Notes under the pieces: model-generated
What the model was told of the DNA's origin: nothing
Seen by the model: the letters and a program-made list of their open reading frames with translations, nothing else
The model's database searches: none
NCBI RefSeq assembly: GCF_003351405.1
Contig: NZ_CP031240.1
Coordinates: 1 to 64,000, forward strand
Length of the DNA stretch: 64,000 nucleotides
Direction of reading: 5' to 3'
Source of the DNA: Haemophilus haemolyticus
GTDB lineage: Bacteria; Pseudomonadota; Gammaproteobacteria; Enterobacterales; Pasteurellaceae
Program-made: the position numbers and the translations under genes
In this document: positions 9,750 through 18,870 of the stretch, piece by piece
How positions within the stretch are numbered: position 1 is the first letter of the stretch
Layout of the letters: every line of letters begins with the position of its first letter

Positions 9750-11189
9750 ATGAAAAAATCAAAAATTGCTGCTGGCGTAGTCGTTGCTCTTGCTGCCGTT
9801 TGGTGTACCGGTGCATGGTTTACAGGGAAAAAAGCTGAGGAAGAATATTTACATCAACTCAACCAGCTAAATCAACTATTTGCCAAAACTGAGGCATTAG
9901 AAGAAAGTAAAATTTTTTATAAAAATATAAAATTTGATAGGGGATTATTTGCATCTCATATTCAAGATCAAATAGAAATTCATAAAGCAAATGAAACGAT
10001 CATTATTCCTTTATCATCAACACTTTATCACGGGCCTTTACCGCTTGATCGTGTGGCAAAACTGAATTTCGTTCCAACCATTTTTTCAAGCCAAACCTTG
10101 TTAGGAAAAAATGCAACAACTCAGACACTCTTTGACATCACAAAATCAGAGAAACCACTACAACTGAATTTCGCAATGAATTATGCCTTAAACGGTAATG
10201 CGGAATTAAAACTTGCATCGGGGCAATATCACAATGAACAATCTAAGGCTGATTTTGATTGGTCAAATGTCGCATTAAATGTTGATTTAGACAAAAATGA
10301 ACCAAGTAATTATACGCTATCTGTAGATGCATTTAATTCAAATGACCCAAATCATACAGTTTCAACAGCTTCATCAATTAAAATAAAAGATCTTGTCGTA
10401 CAAGGCTCACTACAAAGCACAAAATGGCCATTTATTTATAGTGGAAATATCAATAGTAAAATAGGCTATTTTGAGCAAAATACCGAATCTGCAGAGACTG
10501 GTGAAAAGCTCTCTTTGATTCAGAAAAACAGCCAAACAAATTTAGCTACACAAGTTGAAGGGGATACAGTAAATATCATCAATAAAACAAATCTGGATGA
10601 ATTACATATTAATGGCAATAACTTAGGTAAAGTGACCAATAATGTAGAATTCAACCATATTGATGGCAACGCATTACAAGAACTTTTAAATATTTTAGTT
10701 GCAATAGGCAAAGCCGACTCAGATACGCCGTTATCTAAAGCATTGGTGCAAAAATTACAACAAGCAGGCATGACCATTGCAAATAATCAGCCTCAAATTA
10801 AATTTGCCCCTCTTTCTATTTCTGATGAAAAAGGCAAAGTGGCGCTGGATCTGAATATTGCTTTAGTGCCAAATCCTAAATTCGATTTAATGCGCAGCGG
10901 CTTATACAAACAATTCAAAGATTTTTCGATCAATTTTGATGTGAATAAAGAAACCGTGATTTCATTATTATCTAAATTTGTACCAGAAAATCAAAAACAA
11001 AATTTAGTTTACAGAATGGACGAATTAATTGCTGAAGACGAAGCAAATGGCATTATCGTAAACACCGATAAAACAGTCACATTAACGCTTGCTTTAGAGA
11101 ATAACGAATTGAAACTAAATGGTAAGCCAATCCCAGAAGAACAGTTGAAAATGGTACTCTTTATGCTTGTGATGGGGGGCTTTGGATGA
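9750..11189 (+). CDS. DUF945 family protein (YdgA-like)
   Basis: A 479-residue protein with an N-terminal membrane anchor or signal (KIAAGVVVALAAVWCTGAWF, residues 5-24) followed by a long periplasmic part rich in beta strands and Asn/Lys. The family is the E. coli YdgA/YihF group (DUF945); no reaction is established for it. A near-C-terminal segment, LALENNELKLNGKPIP, is typical. It is divergent from dnaK, and an uptake signal lies between them at 9609-9617. Function is unknown beyond envelope location. Confidence 0.75.
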   Translation: MKKSKIAAGVVVALAAVWCTGAWFTGKKAEEEYLHQLNQLNQLFAKTEALEESKIFYKNIKFDRGLFASHIQDQIEIHKANETIIIPLSSTLYHGPLPLDRVAKLNFVPTIFSSQTLLGKNATTQTLFDITKSEKPLQLNFAMNYALNGNAELKLASGQYHNEQSKADFDWSNVALNVDLDKNEPSNYTLSVDAFNSNDPNHTVSTASSIKIKDLVVQGSLQSTKWPFIYSGNINSKIGYFEQNTESAETGEKLSLIQKNSQTNLATQVEGDTVNIINKTNLDELHINGNNLGKVTNNVEFNHIDGNALQELLNILVAIGKADSDTPLSKALVQKLQQAGMTIANNQPQIKFAPLSISDEKGKVALDLNIALVPNPKFDLMRSGLYKQFKDFSINFDVNKETVISLLSKFVPENQKQNLVYRMDELIAEDEANGIIVNTDKTVTLTLALENNELKLNGKPIPEEQLKMVLFMLVMGGFG

Positions 11190-11193
11190 TAAC

Positions 11194-11222
11194 AAAAACA
11201 GGGCGATAAATTGTCGCCCTGT
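11194..11222 (-). terminator. Terminator of mgsA
   Basis: ACAGGGCGA and TCGCCCTGT form a 9 bp stem (11198-11206 with 11214-11222). On the minus strand it is followed by TTTTTG, so it serves mgsA; the plus side lacks a T run. Confidence 0.75.
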
Positions 11223-11257
11223 CTAACTACGAAGTGCGGTAAATATTCTTTATCTTT

Positions 11258-11716
11258 TTAAGCTAAACGCTCTTCTAAATACCCTTCATAATCTGGTACT
11301 TCAATTTCCACATCTTGTTCGAATAAAATTGAAGTTAACATAAAATCTGCGGAGCTTTGATTAATGGCAACAGGGATATTCCACACTGTTGCAATACGCA
11401 TAAGGGCTTTCACATCGGGATCATGTGGTGCGGCATTCATTGGATCCCAAAAGAAGATCATCATGTCAATTTTCTTTTCTGCGATTAATCCACCAAGTTG
11501 TTGGTCACCGCCCATCGGACCACTTAATAAAGACTGAATGCTTAAACCTGTTTCTCGTTCTAAAATATGCCCTGTTGTACCTGTTGCATAAAGTATATGA
11601 GGCTTAAGTGCTTCTTTGTGTTTTTGCGTCCAATTCAGTAAATTTTTTTTGCAGCTATCATGAGCCACAAGCGCAATACGTTTGTGTTGAGTGAGCGTTC
11701 GCGTCGTTATATGCAT
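11258..11716 (-). CDS. mgsA: Methylglyoxal synthase MgsA
   Basis: Converts dihydroxyacetone phosphate to methylglyoxal and phosphate, a phosphate-releasing bypass of lower glycolysis. The 152 residues equal the E. coli length. [10 protein letters not shown] places the catalytic aspartate at residue 71, and NAAPHDPDV places the conserved histidine at 98, the same numbering as E. coli. The frame is open upstream to 11776, but ATG 11716 with AAGGAAT gives the family start MHITTRTL. Confidence 0.95.
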   Translation of the reverse strand: MHITTRTLTQHKRIALVAHDSCKKNLLNWTQKHKEALKPHILYATGTTGHILERETGLSIQSLLSGPMGGDQQLGGLIAEKKIDMMIFFWDPMNAAPHDPDVKALMRIATVWNIPVAINQSSADFMLTSILFEQDVEIEVPDYEGYLEERLA

Positions 11717-11917
11717 GATTGATTCCTTTTTGAAATAAGTTTGAAAAACTTTAAAGCAAAGCCCTACAGAATGCAATGTTTTACTTATGATTTTAATAGG
11801 CTTTACAAAAGGAGAGAAAAAATTACCGCACTTTCAAAAGATTACCGATTAACACAGTACTCAACAGGGATATTTGATGAAAATTTACTATCTTTATCTC
11901 AAAAAATCTTCTAAAAT

Positions 11918-11946
11918 TTGCAAGATTTGTTAAATGTTTGTAAAAA
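11918..11946 (+). promoter_or_regulatory. Candidate promoter for aceEF
   Basis: TTGCAA (11918-11923), a 17 bp spacer and TAAAAA (11941-11946) give a sigma-70 like match with a weak -10. It is about 75 bp upstream of aceE. No pdhR gene is present in the operon and no PdhR operator was recognised. Confidence 0.35.
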
Positions 11947-12020
11947 GGCAAGCATTTCTGATATTCGTGTTTAGTGCTTACTAAACTAATGTTCACTTAA
12001 TTAACAGATAAGGAAAACCT

Positions 12021-14681
12021 ATGTCTGAGATTTTAAAAAATGACGTTGATCCAATCGAAACTCAAGATTGGTTACAATCATTAGATTCTTTGATTCGTGA
12101 AGAAGGCGTAGAGCGTGCACAATATATTATTGAGCAAGTTATCGGCCAAGCACGCACCAACGGTGTTTCATTACCGACAGGTGTAACGACCGATTATGTC
12201 AATACTATTCCAGCTTCTGAACAACCTGCTTACCCAGGTGATCATGCTATTGAGCGTCGTATTCGTTCTGCTGTACGTTGGAATGCTATTGCTATGGTAT
12301 TGCGTAGTCAGAAGAAAGATCTTGACTTAGGTGGTCATATCTCAACTTTCCAATCTGCTGCAACTATGTATGAAGTTTGCTATAACCACTTCTTCAAAGC
12401 AGCAACAGAGAAAAACGGTGGCGACTTAATTTTCTTCCAAGGCCATGCTGCTCCGGGTATGTATGCGCGTGCATTCTTAGAAGGTCGTTTAACTGAAGAA
12501 CAAATGGATAACTTCCGTCAAGAAGCCTTTACCGACGGTTTATCTTCATATCCACACCCTAAATTAATGCCTGAATTCTGGCAATTCTCTACTGTGTCTA
12601 TGGGTTTAGGCCCTGTGAACGCCATCTACCAAGCGCGTTTCTTAAAATACTTAGATAACCGTGGCTTAAAAGATACCAAAGATCAAAAAGTCTATGCATT
12701 CTTAGGCGATGGTGAAATGGATGAAATTGAGTCTAAAGGTGCATTAACTTTTGCGGCTCGTGAGAAATTAGATAACCTAATCTTCACTATCAGCTGTAAC
12801 TTACAACGTTTAGACGGTCCGGTTAATGGTAACGGTAAAATCGTTCAAGAATTAGAAGGATTATTTACTGGTGCAGGCTGGGAAGTGATTAAAGTTTTAT
12901 GGGGCAGCGATTGGGATAAATTATTCGCGAAAGATACTTCTGGTAAATTAACTCAGTTAATGATGGAAGTGGTTGATGGGGATTATTTAACCTTTAAATC
13001 TAAAGATGGTGCCTATGTGCGTGAACATTTCTTCGGTCGTTATCCAGAAACCGCTGCATTAGTTGCAGATATGACGGATGATGAAATTTGGGCATTACGC
13101 CGTGGTGCGCACGATAGCGAAAAATTATATGCAGCCTATGCAAAAGCACAAAATGCAACGAAACCAGTTGTAATTTTAGCGCATCAAGTTAAAGGTTATA
13201 AAATTCCTGAAGCGGAAAGTAAAAATACCGCTCACCAATCTAAAAAAATGTCTTACGAAAGCCTTAAAGGTTTCCGTGACTACTTCGATTTACCATTGAC
13301 TGATGAGCAAGTAGAAAAATTAGAATACATTAAATTTGCTGAAGGTACGCCTGAGTATGAATACTTACATGGCCACCGTAAAGCATTAAACGGTTATGTT
13401 CCTGCTCGTCGTGCTAAATTTGATGTAGAATATAAAGTTCCTTCATTAGAGGAATTTAAAGCATTATTAGAAGAACAACCGCGTGGTATTTCAACCACTA
13501 TGGCGTTCACTCGTGCATTAAACATCTTATTAAAAGATAAAAACATTGGTAAAACTATCGTTCCAATGATTGCGGATGAAGCGCGTACTTTCGGTATGGA
13601 AGGTTTATTCCGCCAAGTGGGTATTTATAACCCACATGGTCAAAACTATGTTCCTTCAGATCGTGATTTAGTGGCTTACTACCGCGAAGCAAAAGATGGT
13701 CAAGTTCTACAAGAAGGTATCAATGAATTAGGTGCAACCGCATCTTGGTTAGCAGCAGCGAATTCATACTCTGTCAATAACCAACCGATGATTCCATTCT
13801 TTATTTACTACTCAATGTTTGGTTTCCAACGTGTGGGTGATATGATGTGGGCTGCTGGTGACCAATTAGCTCGTGGTTTCATGGTGGGCGGTACTTCTGG
13901 TCGTACGACATTAAACGGTGAAGGCTTGCAACACGAAGATGGCCATAGCCATATTCAAGCAGGTATCATTCCGAACTGTGTCACTTACGACCCATCATTT
14001 GCATTTGAAGTTGCTGTAATTATGCAAGACGGTATTAACCGCATGTACGGCGAAAAACAAGAAGATGTGTTCTATTACATGACAACATTAAATGAAGTCA
14101 TGGATCAACCGGCTATGCCTGCTGGTGCGGAAGAAGGTATCCGTAAAGGTTTATACAAATTTGAAACAGTGGAAGGTAAAAAAGGCAAAGGCCACGTTCA
14201 ATTGTTAGGTTCTGGTGCTATCATGCGTCATGTTCGTGAAGCGGCACAAATTCTTGCAAAAGATTATGGTGTCACCTCAGATGTATTCTCTGCACCATCA
14301 TTCAATGAATTAGCCCGTGAAGGTCACGATGCTGCACGTTGGAACTTGTTACACCCAACAGCGGAACAACGCGTACCATACGTTGCTCAAGTATTAGCTG
14401 ATTTACCAACCGTTGCTTCAACTGACTATGTTAAAGCATACGCAGATCAAATCCGTGCATTCGTACCAAGCCGTCATTATCATGTGTTAGGTACAGATGG
14501 TTTCGGCCGTTCAGACAGCCGTGCAAACCTACGTGAACACTTCGAAGTTGATGCTCGTTATGTTGTGGTTGCTGCACTTTCTCAATTAGCGAAAGAAGGT
14601 ACAGTATCTAACCAAGTTGTGGCAGATGCGATTGCGAAATTCGGTTTGAATGTAGATCGTATCAATCCGCTTTACGCGTAA
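12021..14681 (+). CDS. aceE: Pyruvate dehydrogenase E1 component AceE
   Basis: Thiamine-diphosphate enzyme that decarboxylates pyruvate and acetylates the lipoyl groups of AceF. The 886 residues match the homodimeric E1 family (E. coli 887). The thiamine motif begins with GDGEMDE (GDG at 229-231) and closes with SCNLQRLDGPVNGN. HGHRKALNGY and GFGRSDSRANLREHFEVD are conserved E1 segments. AAGGAAAA precedes the ATG. It leads an aceE-aceF-lpdA cluster without the pdhR regulator seen in E. coli. Confidence 0.96.
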   Translation: MSEILKNDVDPIETQDWLQSLDSLIREEGVERAQYIIEQVIGQARTNGVSLPTGVTTDYVNTIPASEQPAYPGDHAIERRIRSAVRWNAIAMVLRSQKKDLDLGGHISTFQSAATMYEVCYNHFFKAATEKNGGDLIFFQGHAAPGMYARAFLEGRLTEEQMDNFRQEAFTDGLSSYPHPKLMPEFWQFSTVSMGLGPVNAIYQARFLKYLDNRGLKDTKDQKVYAFLGDGEMDEIESKGALTFAAREKLDNLIFTISCNLQRLDGPVNGNGKIVQELEGLFTGAGWEVIKVLWGSDWDKLFAKDTSGKLTQLMMEVVDGDYLTFKSKDGAYVREHFFGRYPETAALVADMTDDEIWALRRGAHDSEKLYAAYAKAQNATKPVVILAHQVKGYKIPEAESKNTAHQSKKMSYESLKGFRDYFDLPLTDEQVEKLEYIKFAEGTPEYEYLHGHRKALNGYVPARRAKFDVEYKVPSLEEFKALLEEQPRGISTTMAFTRALNILLKDKNIGKTIVPMIADEARTFGMEGLFRQVGIYNPHGQNYVPSDRDLVAYYREAKDGQVLQEGINELGATASWLAAANSYSVNNQPMIPFFIYYSMFGFQRVGDMMWAAGDQLARGFMVGGTSGRTTLNGEGLQHEDGHSHIQAGIIPNCVTYDPSFAFEVAVIMQDGINRMYGEKQEDVFYYMTTLNEVMDQPAMPAGAEEGIRKGLYKFETVEGKKGKGHVQLLGSGAIMRHVREAAQILAKDYGVTSDVFSAPSFNELAREGHDAARWNLLHPTAEQRVPYVAQVLADLPTVASTDYVKAYADQIRAFVPSRHYHVLGTDGFGRSDSRANLREHFEVDARYVVVAALSQLAKEGTVSNQVVADAIAKFGLNVDRINPLYA

Positions 14682-14692
14682 TTGATGAAAAC

Positions 14693-14729
14693 TGCGGTCA
14701 AAAAACATTGTGTTTTATGACCGCACTTT
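14693..14729 (+). terminator. Intercistronic hairpin between aceE and aceF
   Basis: TGCGGTCA (14693-14700) pairs with TGACCGCA (14718-14725), with an inner AAAACA/TGTTTT extension. An uptake signal forms the right arm. Only CTTTAAAA follows, so it looks more like an attenuator or mRNA-stabilising hairpin than a full terminator. Confidence 0.5.
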
Positions 14730-14743
14730 AAAAGGAACAAAAA

Positions 14744-16633
14744 ATGTCAAAACAAATTCAAATTCCTGATATTGGTAGTGATGAAGTTACAGTAACAGAA
14801 ATCATGGTAAACGTAGGCGATACCATCTCTGTTGATCAATCTATCATTAACGTTGAAGGTGATAAGGCTTCAATGGAAGTGCCTGCACCAGAAGCGGGTG
14901 TTGTAAAAGAGGTTTTAGTTAAAGTCGGTGATAAAGTCACAACCGGCACCCCAATGCTCGTATTAGAAGCCGCAGGTGCAGCACCAGCGGCTGAAGCACC
15001 TGCAGCACCAGTAGCCGCTACCGCGCCAACTGCATCGGCTGTTGTTGAAGTAAACGTACCAGACATCGGTTCTGATGAAGTAAACGTTACTGAAATTATG
15101 GTTAAAGTAGGTGATAGTGTTAAAGTTGATCAATCAATCATCAATGTTGAAGGCGATAAAGCTTCAATGGAAGTTCCTGCTCCAATCGCAGGTGTGGTGA
15201 AAGAAATTTTAATTAATGTCGGTGATAAAGTTTCAACTGGTAAACTCATCATGAAATTTGAAACTGCATCATCTGCTCCAGTTGCTGCGTCTGCACCAGC
15301 TCAAACAGCTGTGCCTGTAGCTGCCACAACATCAGCAATTAAAGATGTGAATGTGCCAGATATTGGTGGTGATGAAGTCAATGTGACTGAAATTATGGTT
15401 GCCGTGGGTGATACGGTTTCAGAAGATCAATCATTGATTACCGTTGAAGGTGATAAAGCGTCAATGGAAGTTCCAGCTCCATTCGGCGGTGTAGTAAAAG
15501 AAATTCTCGTGAAATCAGGTGATAAAGTATCGACTGGTTCATTAATTATGCGCTTTGAAGTAGTGGGTGCAGCGCCAGCGGTGGCAGTATCAGCACCAGC
15601 TCCACAAGTTGCATCACCTGCGCCAGCTGCACAACCTGCTCAATCTGGCAATGTATCTGGCTTAAGCCAAGAACAAGTGGTGGCAAGCGCAGGCTATGCA
15701 CATGCAACCCCAGTTATTCGTCGTTTAGCACGTGAATTTGGCGTAAACTTAGATAAAGTAAAAGGTACAGGTCGCAAAGGTCGTATCGTTAAAGAAGATA
15801 TCGAAGCTTATGTGAAAACAGCAGTTAAAGCTTATGAAAGTGGTGCAACAGCACAAGCTGCTGGCAATGGCGTAGCGAATGGCGCTGGCTTAGGCTTATT
15901 ACCATGGCCAAAAGTTGATTTCAGTAAATTTGGCGAAATTGAAGAAGTCGAATTAAGCCGTATTAATAAAATTTCAGGCGCTAACTTACATCGTAACTGG
16001 GTAATGATTCCACACGTTACTCACTTCGATAAAGCAGATATCACGGATTTAGAAGTATTCCGTAAAGAACAAAATGCGTTAGCAGAAAAACAAAAACTTG
16101 GCGTAAAAATCACTCCAGTTGTGTTCATTATGAAAGCGGTGGCAAAAGCATTAGAAGCGTATCCACGTTTCAACAGCTCAATTACCGAAGATGCACAACG
16201 CTTAATCCTGAAAAAATATATTAACATTGGTGTCGCAGTAGATACGCCAAATGGCTTAGTTGTGCCTGTATTCAAGAATGTGAACAAAAAAGGCATTATC
16301 GAACTTTCACGTGAATTAATGGAAGTATCGAAAAAAGCACGTGAAGGCAAATTGACTGCATCTGATATGCAAGGTGGCTGTTTCACCATTTCAAGTCTTG
16401 GTGGTATTGGTACAACTCACTTTGCACCAATCGTAAACGCGCCAGAAGTTGCTATCCTTGGTGTGTCTAAATCATCGATGGAACCAGTATGGAATGGTAA
16501 AGAATTTGCACCACGCTTAATTCTTCCAATGTCATTATCATTCGATCACCGTGTCATTGATGGTGCGGATGGTGCACGATTCATTAGCTATATCGGTGCT
16601 GTATTAGCAGATTTACGCCGTTTGATTATGTAA
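14744..16633 (+). CDS. aceF: Pyruvate dehydrogenase E2, dihydrolipoamide acetyltransferase AceF
   Basis: Core of the pyruvate dehydrogenase complex; passes the acetyl group from lipoyl-lysine to CoA. The 629 residues contain three tandem lipoyl domains, each with [13 protein letters not shown], lipoyl lysines at 41, 139 and 238, joined by Ala/Pro-rich flexible linkers. Then come the subunit-binding domain ([17 protein letters not shown]) and the acetyltransferase with [10 protein letters not shown], catalytic His602. The three lipoyl modules make imperfect DNA direct repeats of about 300 bp. AAGGAAC precedes the ATG. Confidence 0.96.
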   Translation: MSKQIQIPDIGSDEVTVTEIMVNVGDTISVDQSIINVEGDKASMEVPAPEAGVVKEVLVKVGDKVTTGTPMLVLEAAGAAPAAEAPAAPVAATAPTASAVVEVNVPDIGSDEVNVTEIMVKVGDSVKVDQSIINVEGDKASMEVPAPIAGVVKEILINVGDKVSTGKLIMKFETASSAPVAASAPAQTAVPVAATTSAIKDVNVPDIGGDEVNVTEIMVAVGDTVSEDQSLITVEGDKASMEVPAPFGGVVKEILVKSGDKVSTGSLIMRFEVVGAAPAVAVSAPAPQVASPAPAAQPAQSGNVSGLSQEQVVASAGYAHATPVIRRLAREFGVNLDKVKGTGRKGRIVKEDIEAYVKTAVKAYESGATAQAAGNGVANGAGLGLLPWPKVDFSKFGEIEEVELSRINKISGANLHRNWVMIPHVTHFDKADITDLEVFRKEQNALAEKQKLGVKITPVVFIMKAVAKALEAYPRFNSSITEDAQRLILKKYINIGVAVDTPNGLVVPVFKNVNKKGIIELSRELMEVSKKAREGKLTASDMQGGCFTISSLGGIGTTHFAPIVNAPEVAILGVSKSSMEPVWNGKEFAPRLILPMSLSFDHRVIDGADGARFISYIGAVLADLRRLIM

Positions 16634-16634
16634 T

Positions 16635-16671
16635 AACGCCCCTTTCTTCTAATTAGAAGAAAGGGCGTTTT
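16635..16671 (+). terminator. Strong hairpin between aceF and lpdA
   Basis: AACGCCC then TTTCTTC (from 16635) pair with GAAGAAAGGGCGTT (656-669 of this kb) with one bulged C, followed by TTTT. It should reduce read-through from aceEF into lpdA, whose product is shared with other complexes. Confidence 0.8.
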
Positions 16672-16733
16672 AGCAAATTCCTTATGATCGCAAAAAGTGC
16701 GGTCAATATTTTGAACGTTTTTACGAGGTAAAA

Positions 16734-18158
16734 ATGAGTAAAGAAATTAAAACCCAAGTCGTCGTGCTTGGTGCTGGCCCGGCGGGTTATTCCGCGGCGT
16801 TCCGTTGTGCGGATTTAGGCTTAGAAACTGTATTAGTTGAACGTTATTCAACTCTTGGTGGGGTATGTTTAAATGTAGGTTGTATCCCATCTAAAGCATT
16901 ATTGCACGTAGCAAAAGTGATTGAAGAAGCAAAACACGCAAGTAAAAATGGTATTTACTTTGGTGAGCCAAGAATTGATTTAGATGAAGTTCGTGCCGGT
17001 AAAGAAGCGGTTGTGGCAAAATTAACTGGTGGTTTAGCGGGTATGGCAAAAGCACGAAAAGTCACTGTTGTTGAAGGCTTAGCAGCATTTACTGATCCTA
17101 ATACTTTAGTCGCACGTGACCGTGATGGCCATCCAACTACAATCAAATTCGATAATGCTATTATTGCAGCAGGTTCTCGCCCAATTGAATTACCATTTAT
17201 TCCACATGAAGATCCACGTATTTGGAACTCAACTGATGCGCTTAAATTAAAAGAAGTACCTAAAAAACTTCTCATTATGGGGGGCGGTATCATCGGTTTA
17301 GAAATGGGGACGGTTTACCACGCATTAGGTTCAGAAATTGAAGTTGTGGAAATGTTCGACCAAGTTATCCCTGCAGCGGATAAAGATGTTGTTGCAATTT
17401 ACACCAAACAAATCGAGAAAAAATTCAAGTTAATGCTTGAAACCAAAGTGACGGCTGTTGAAGCAAAAGATGATGGTATCTACGTTTCAATGGAGGGCAA
17501 AGCATGCAACGACACCAAACGTTATGATGCGGTACTTGTCGCTATCGGTCGTGTACCAAATGGCAAATTGATCGATGCAGGTAAAGCAGGCGTTGAAGTT
17601 GATGATCGTGGTTTCATTCATGTTGATAAACAAATGCGCACTAATGTGCCGCATATCTTTGCAATCGGCGATATTGTTGGTCAACCAATGTTAGCGCACA
17701 AAGGTGTTCATGAAGGCCACGTTGCTGCAGAAGTCATTGCGGGACAAAAACACTACTTCGATCCTAAAGTTATTCCATCAATCGCTTATACCGAACCAGA
17801 AGTGGCTTGGGTAGGTAAAACTGAGAAAGAATGTAAACAAGAAGGTTTAAACTACGAAGTCGCTAAATTCCCTTGGGCAGCATCGGGCCGTGCGATTGCT
17901 TCTGAATGTTCAGAAGGTATGACGAAATTAATCTTTGATAAAGATACTCATCGTGTACTTGGCGGTGCAATCGTAGGTTCTAACGGAGGGGAATTATTAG
18001 GTGAAATCGGTCTTGCCATCGAGATGGGTTGCGATGCAGAAGATATTGCATTAACTATCCACGCTCACCCAACTTTACACGAATCTGTTGGTTTAGCTGC
18101 GGAAGTATTTGAAGGCTCAATCACTGACCTTCCAAATGCCAAAGCAAAGAAAAAATAA
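16734..18158 (+). CDS. lpdA: Dihydrolipoamide dehydrogenase LpdA
   Basis: FAD flavoprotein that reoxidises dihydrolipoyl groups and reduces NAD. It serves as E3 of the pyruvate and 2-oxoglutarate dehydrogenase complexes and the glycine cleavage system. The 474 residues show VVLGAGPAGYSAA (FAD), GGVCLNVGCIPSK (redox-active disulfide, about residues 45 and 50), MGGGIIGLEMG (NAD) and HAHPTLHES (active-site histidine). GAGGT precedes the ATG. A terminator-like hairpin and an uptake signal (16695-16703) separate it from aceF. Confidence 0.96.
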   Translation: MSKEIKTQVVVLGAGPAGYSAAFRCADLGLETVLVERYSTLGGVCLNVGCIPSKALLHVAKVIEEAKHASKNGIYFGEPRIDLDEVRAGKEAVVAKLTGGLAGMAKARKVTVVEGLAAFTDPNTLVARDRDGHPTTIKFDNAIIAAGSRPIELPFIPHEDPRIWNSTDALKLKEVPKKLLIMGGGIIGLEMGTVYHALGSEIEVVEMFDQVIPAADKDVVAIYTKQIEKKFKLMLETKVTAVEAKDDGIYVSMEGKACNDTKRYDAVLVAIGRVPNGKLIDAGKAGVEVDDRGFIHVDKQMRTNVPHIFAIGDIVGQPMLAHKGVHEGHVAAEVIAGQKHYFDPKVIPSIAYTEPEVAWVGKTEKECKQEGLNYEVAKFPWAASGRAIASECSEGMTKLIFDKDTHRVLGGAIVGSNGGELLGEIGLAIEMGCDAEDIALTIHAHPTLHESVGLAAEVFEGSITDLPNAKAKKK

Positions 18159-18210
18159 TTTCTATTTAAGAAGTTTTAATTCGTCTTAAATTGTAAATTC
18201 AAACCTAAAT

Positions 18211-18240
18211 AAAAATCCCCAATTGGGGATTTTTATTTTC
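18211..18240 (+). terminator. Terminator of lpdA
   Basis: AAAAATCCCC and GGGGATTTTT (18211-18234) flank an AATT loop; more T residues follow. Confidence 0.88.
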
Positions 18241-18316
18241 CTATCTTTTTATTTTTTTATGATAAGATACCATCCTAAAAACGTTTCTTTTTTTACCGCA
18301 CTTTTGAGCATTATTT

Positions 18317-18859
18317 ATGACAACACAACTTGATTTAATTAAATCTTCTATCAAATCAATTCCTAACTATCCAAAAGAAGGCATTATCTTCCGCGACATT
18401 ACTACCCTTTTAGAAGTTCCAGCTGCTTTTAAAGCAACAATAGATCTTATTGTGGAACAATATCGCGATAAAGGAATTACCAAAGTGCTTGGAACTGAAT
18501 CTCGTGGTTTTATTTTTGGTGCCCCCGTTGCCTTAGCACTAGGTTTACCTTTCGAATTAGTACGTAAACCTAAAAAATTACCACGCGAAACCATTTCTCA
18601 ATCTTATCAATTAGAATATGGTCAAGATACTTTGGAAATGCACGTTGATGCAATTTCAGAAGGTGACAATATTTTAATCATTGATGATTTATTAGCGACA
18701 GGCGGCACGGTTGAAGCAACAGTAAAATTAGTGCAACGTTTAGGTGGAGTGGTAAAACACGCTGCATTTGTGATTAATTTACCTGAATTAGGTGGCGAAA
18801 AACGCTTAAATAATTTAGGCGTTGATTGCTATACACTCATCAATTTTGAAGGTCATTAA
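18317..18859 (+). CDS. apt: Adenine phosphoribosyltransferase Apt
   Basis: Salvages adenine to AMP with PRPP. The 180-residue type I phosphoribosyltransferase has FRDITTLL, the loop [16 protein letters not shown] and the PRPP-binding signature [11 protein letters not shown] at 121-131. Start at ATG 18317. dnaX follows 11 bp later on the same strand, the same apt-dnaX arrangement as in E. coli, so the two are probably co-transcribed. Confidence 0.95.
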   Translation: MTTQLDLIKSSIKSIPNYPKEGIIFRDITTLLEVPAAFKATIDLIVEQYRDKGITKVLGTESRGFIFGAPVALALGLPFELVRKPKKLPRETISQSYQLEYGQDTLEMHVDAISEGDNILIIDDLLATGGTVEATVKLVQRLGGVVKHAAFVINLPELGGEKRLNNLGVDCYTLINFEGH

Positions 18860-18870
18860 TTAAGGATTCG

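Noticed and set aside
11787..11855. 22-codon ORF in the mgsA-aceE spacer
   Set aside because: No ribosome site; it contains an uptake signal and shows no toxin-like or lipoprotein features.
11879..11935. 18-codon peptide ORF upstream of aceE as a leader peptide
   Set aside because: It has a partial AGGG site, but no run of regulatory codons or attenuator hairpin, and it is too short to judge.
14744..15570. Three imperfect direct repeats of about 300 bp as a duplication or mobile element
   Set aside because: They encode the three lipoyl domains normal for AceF.
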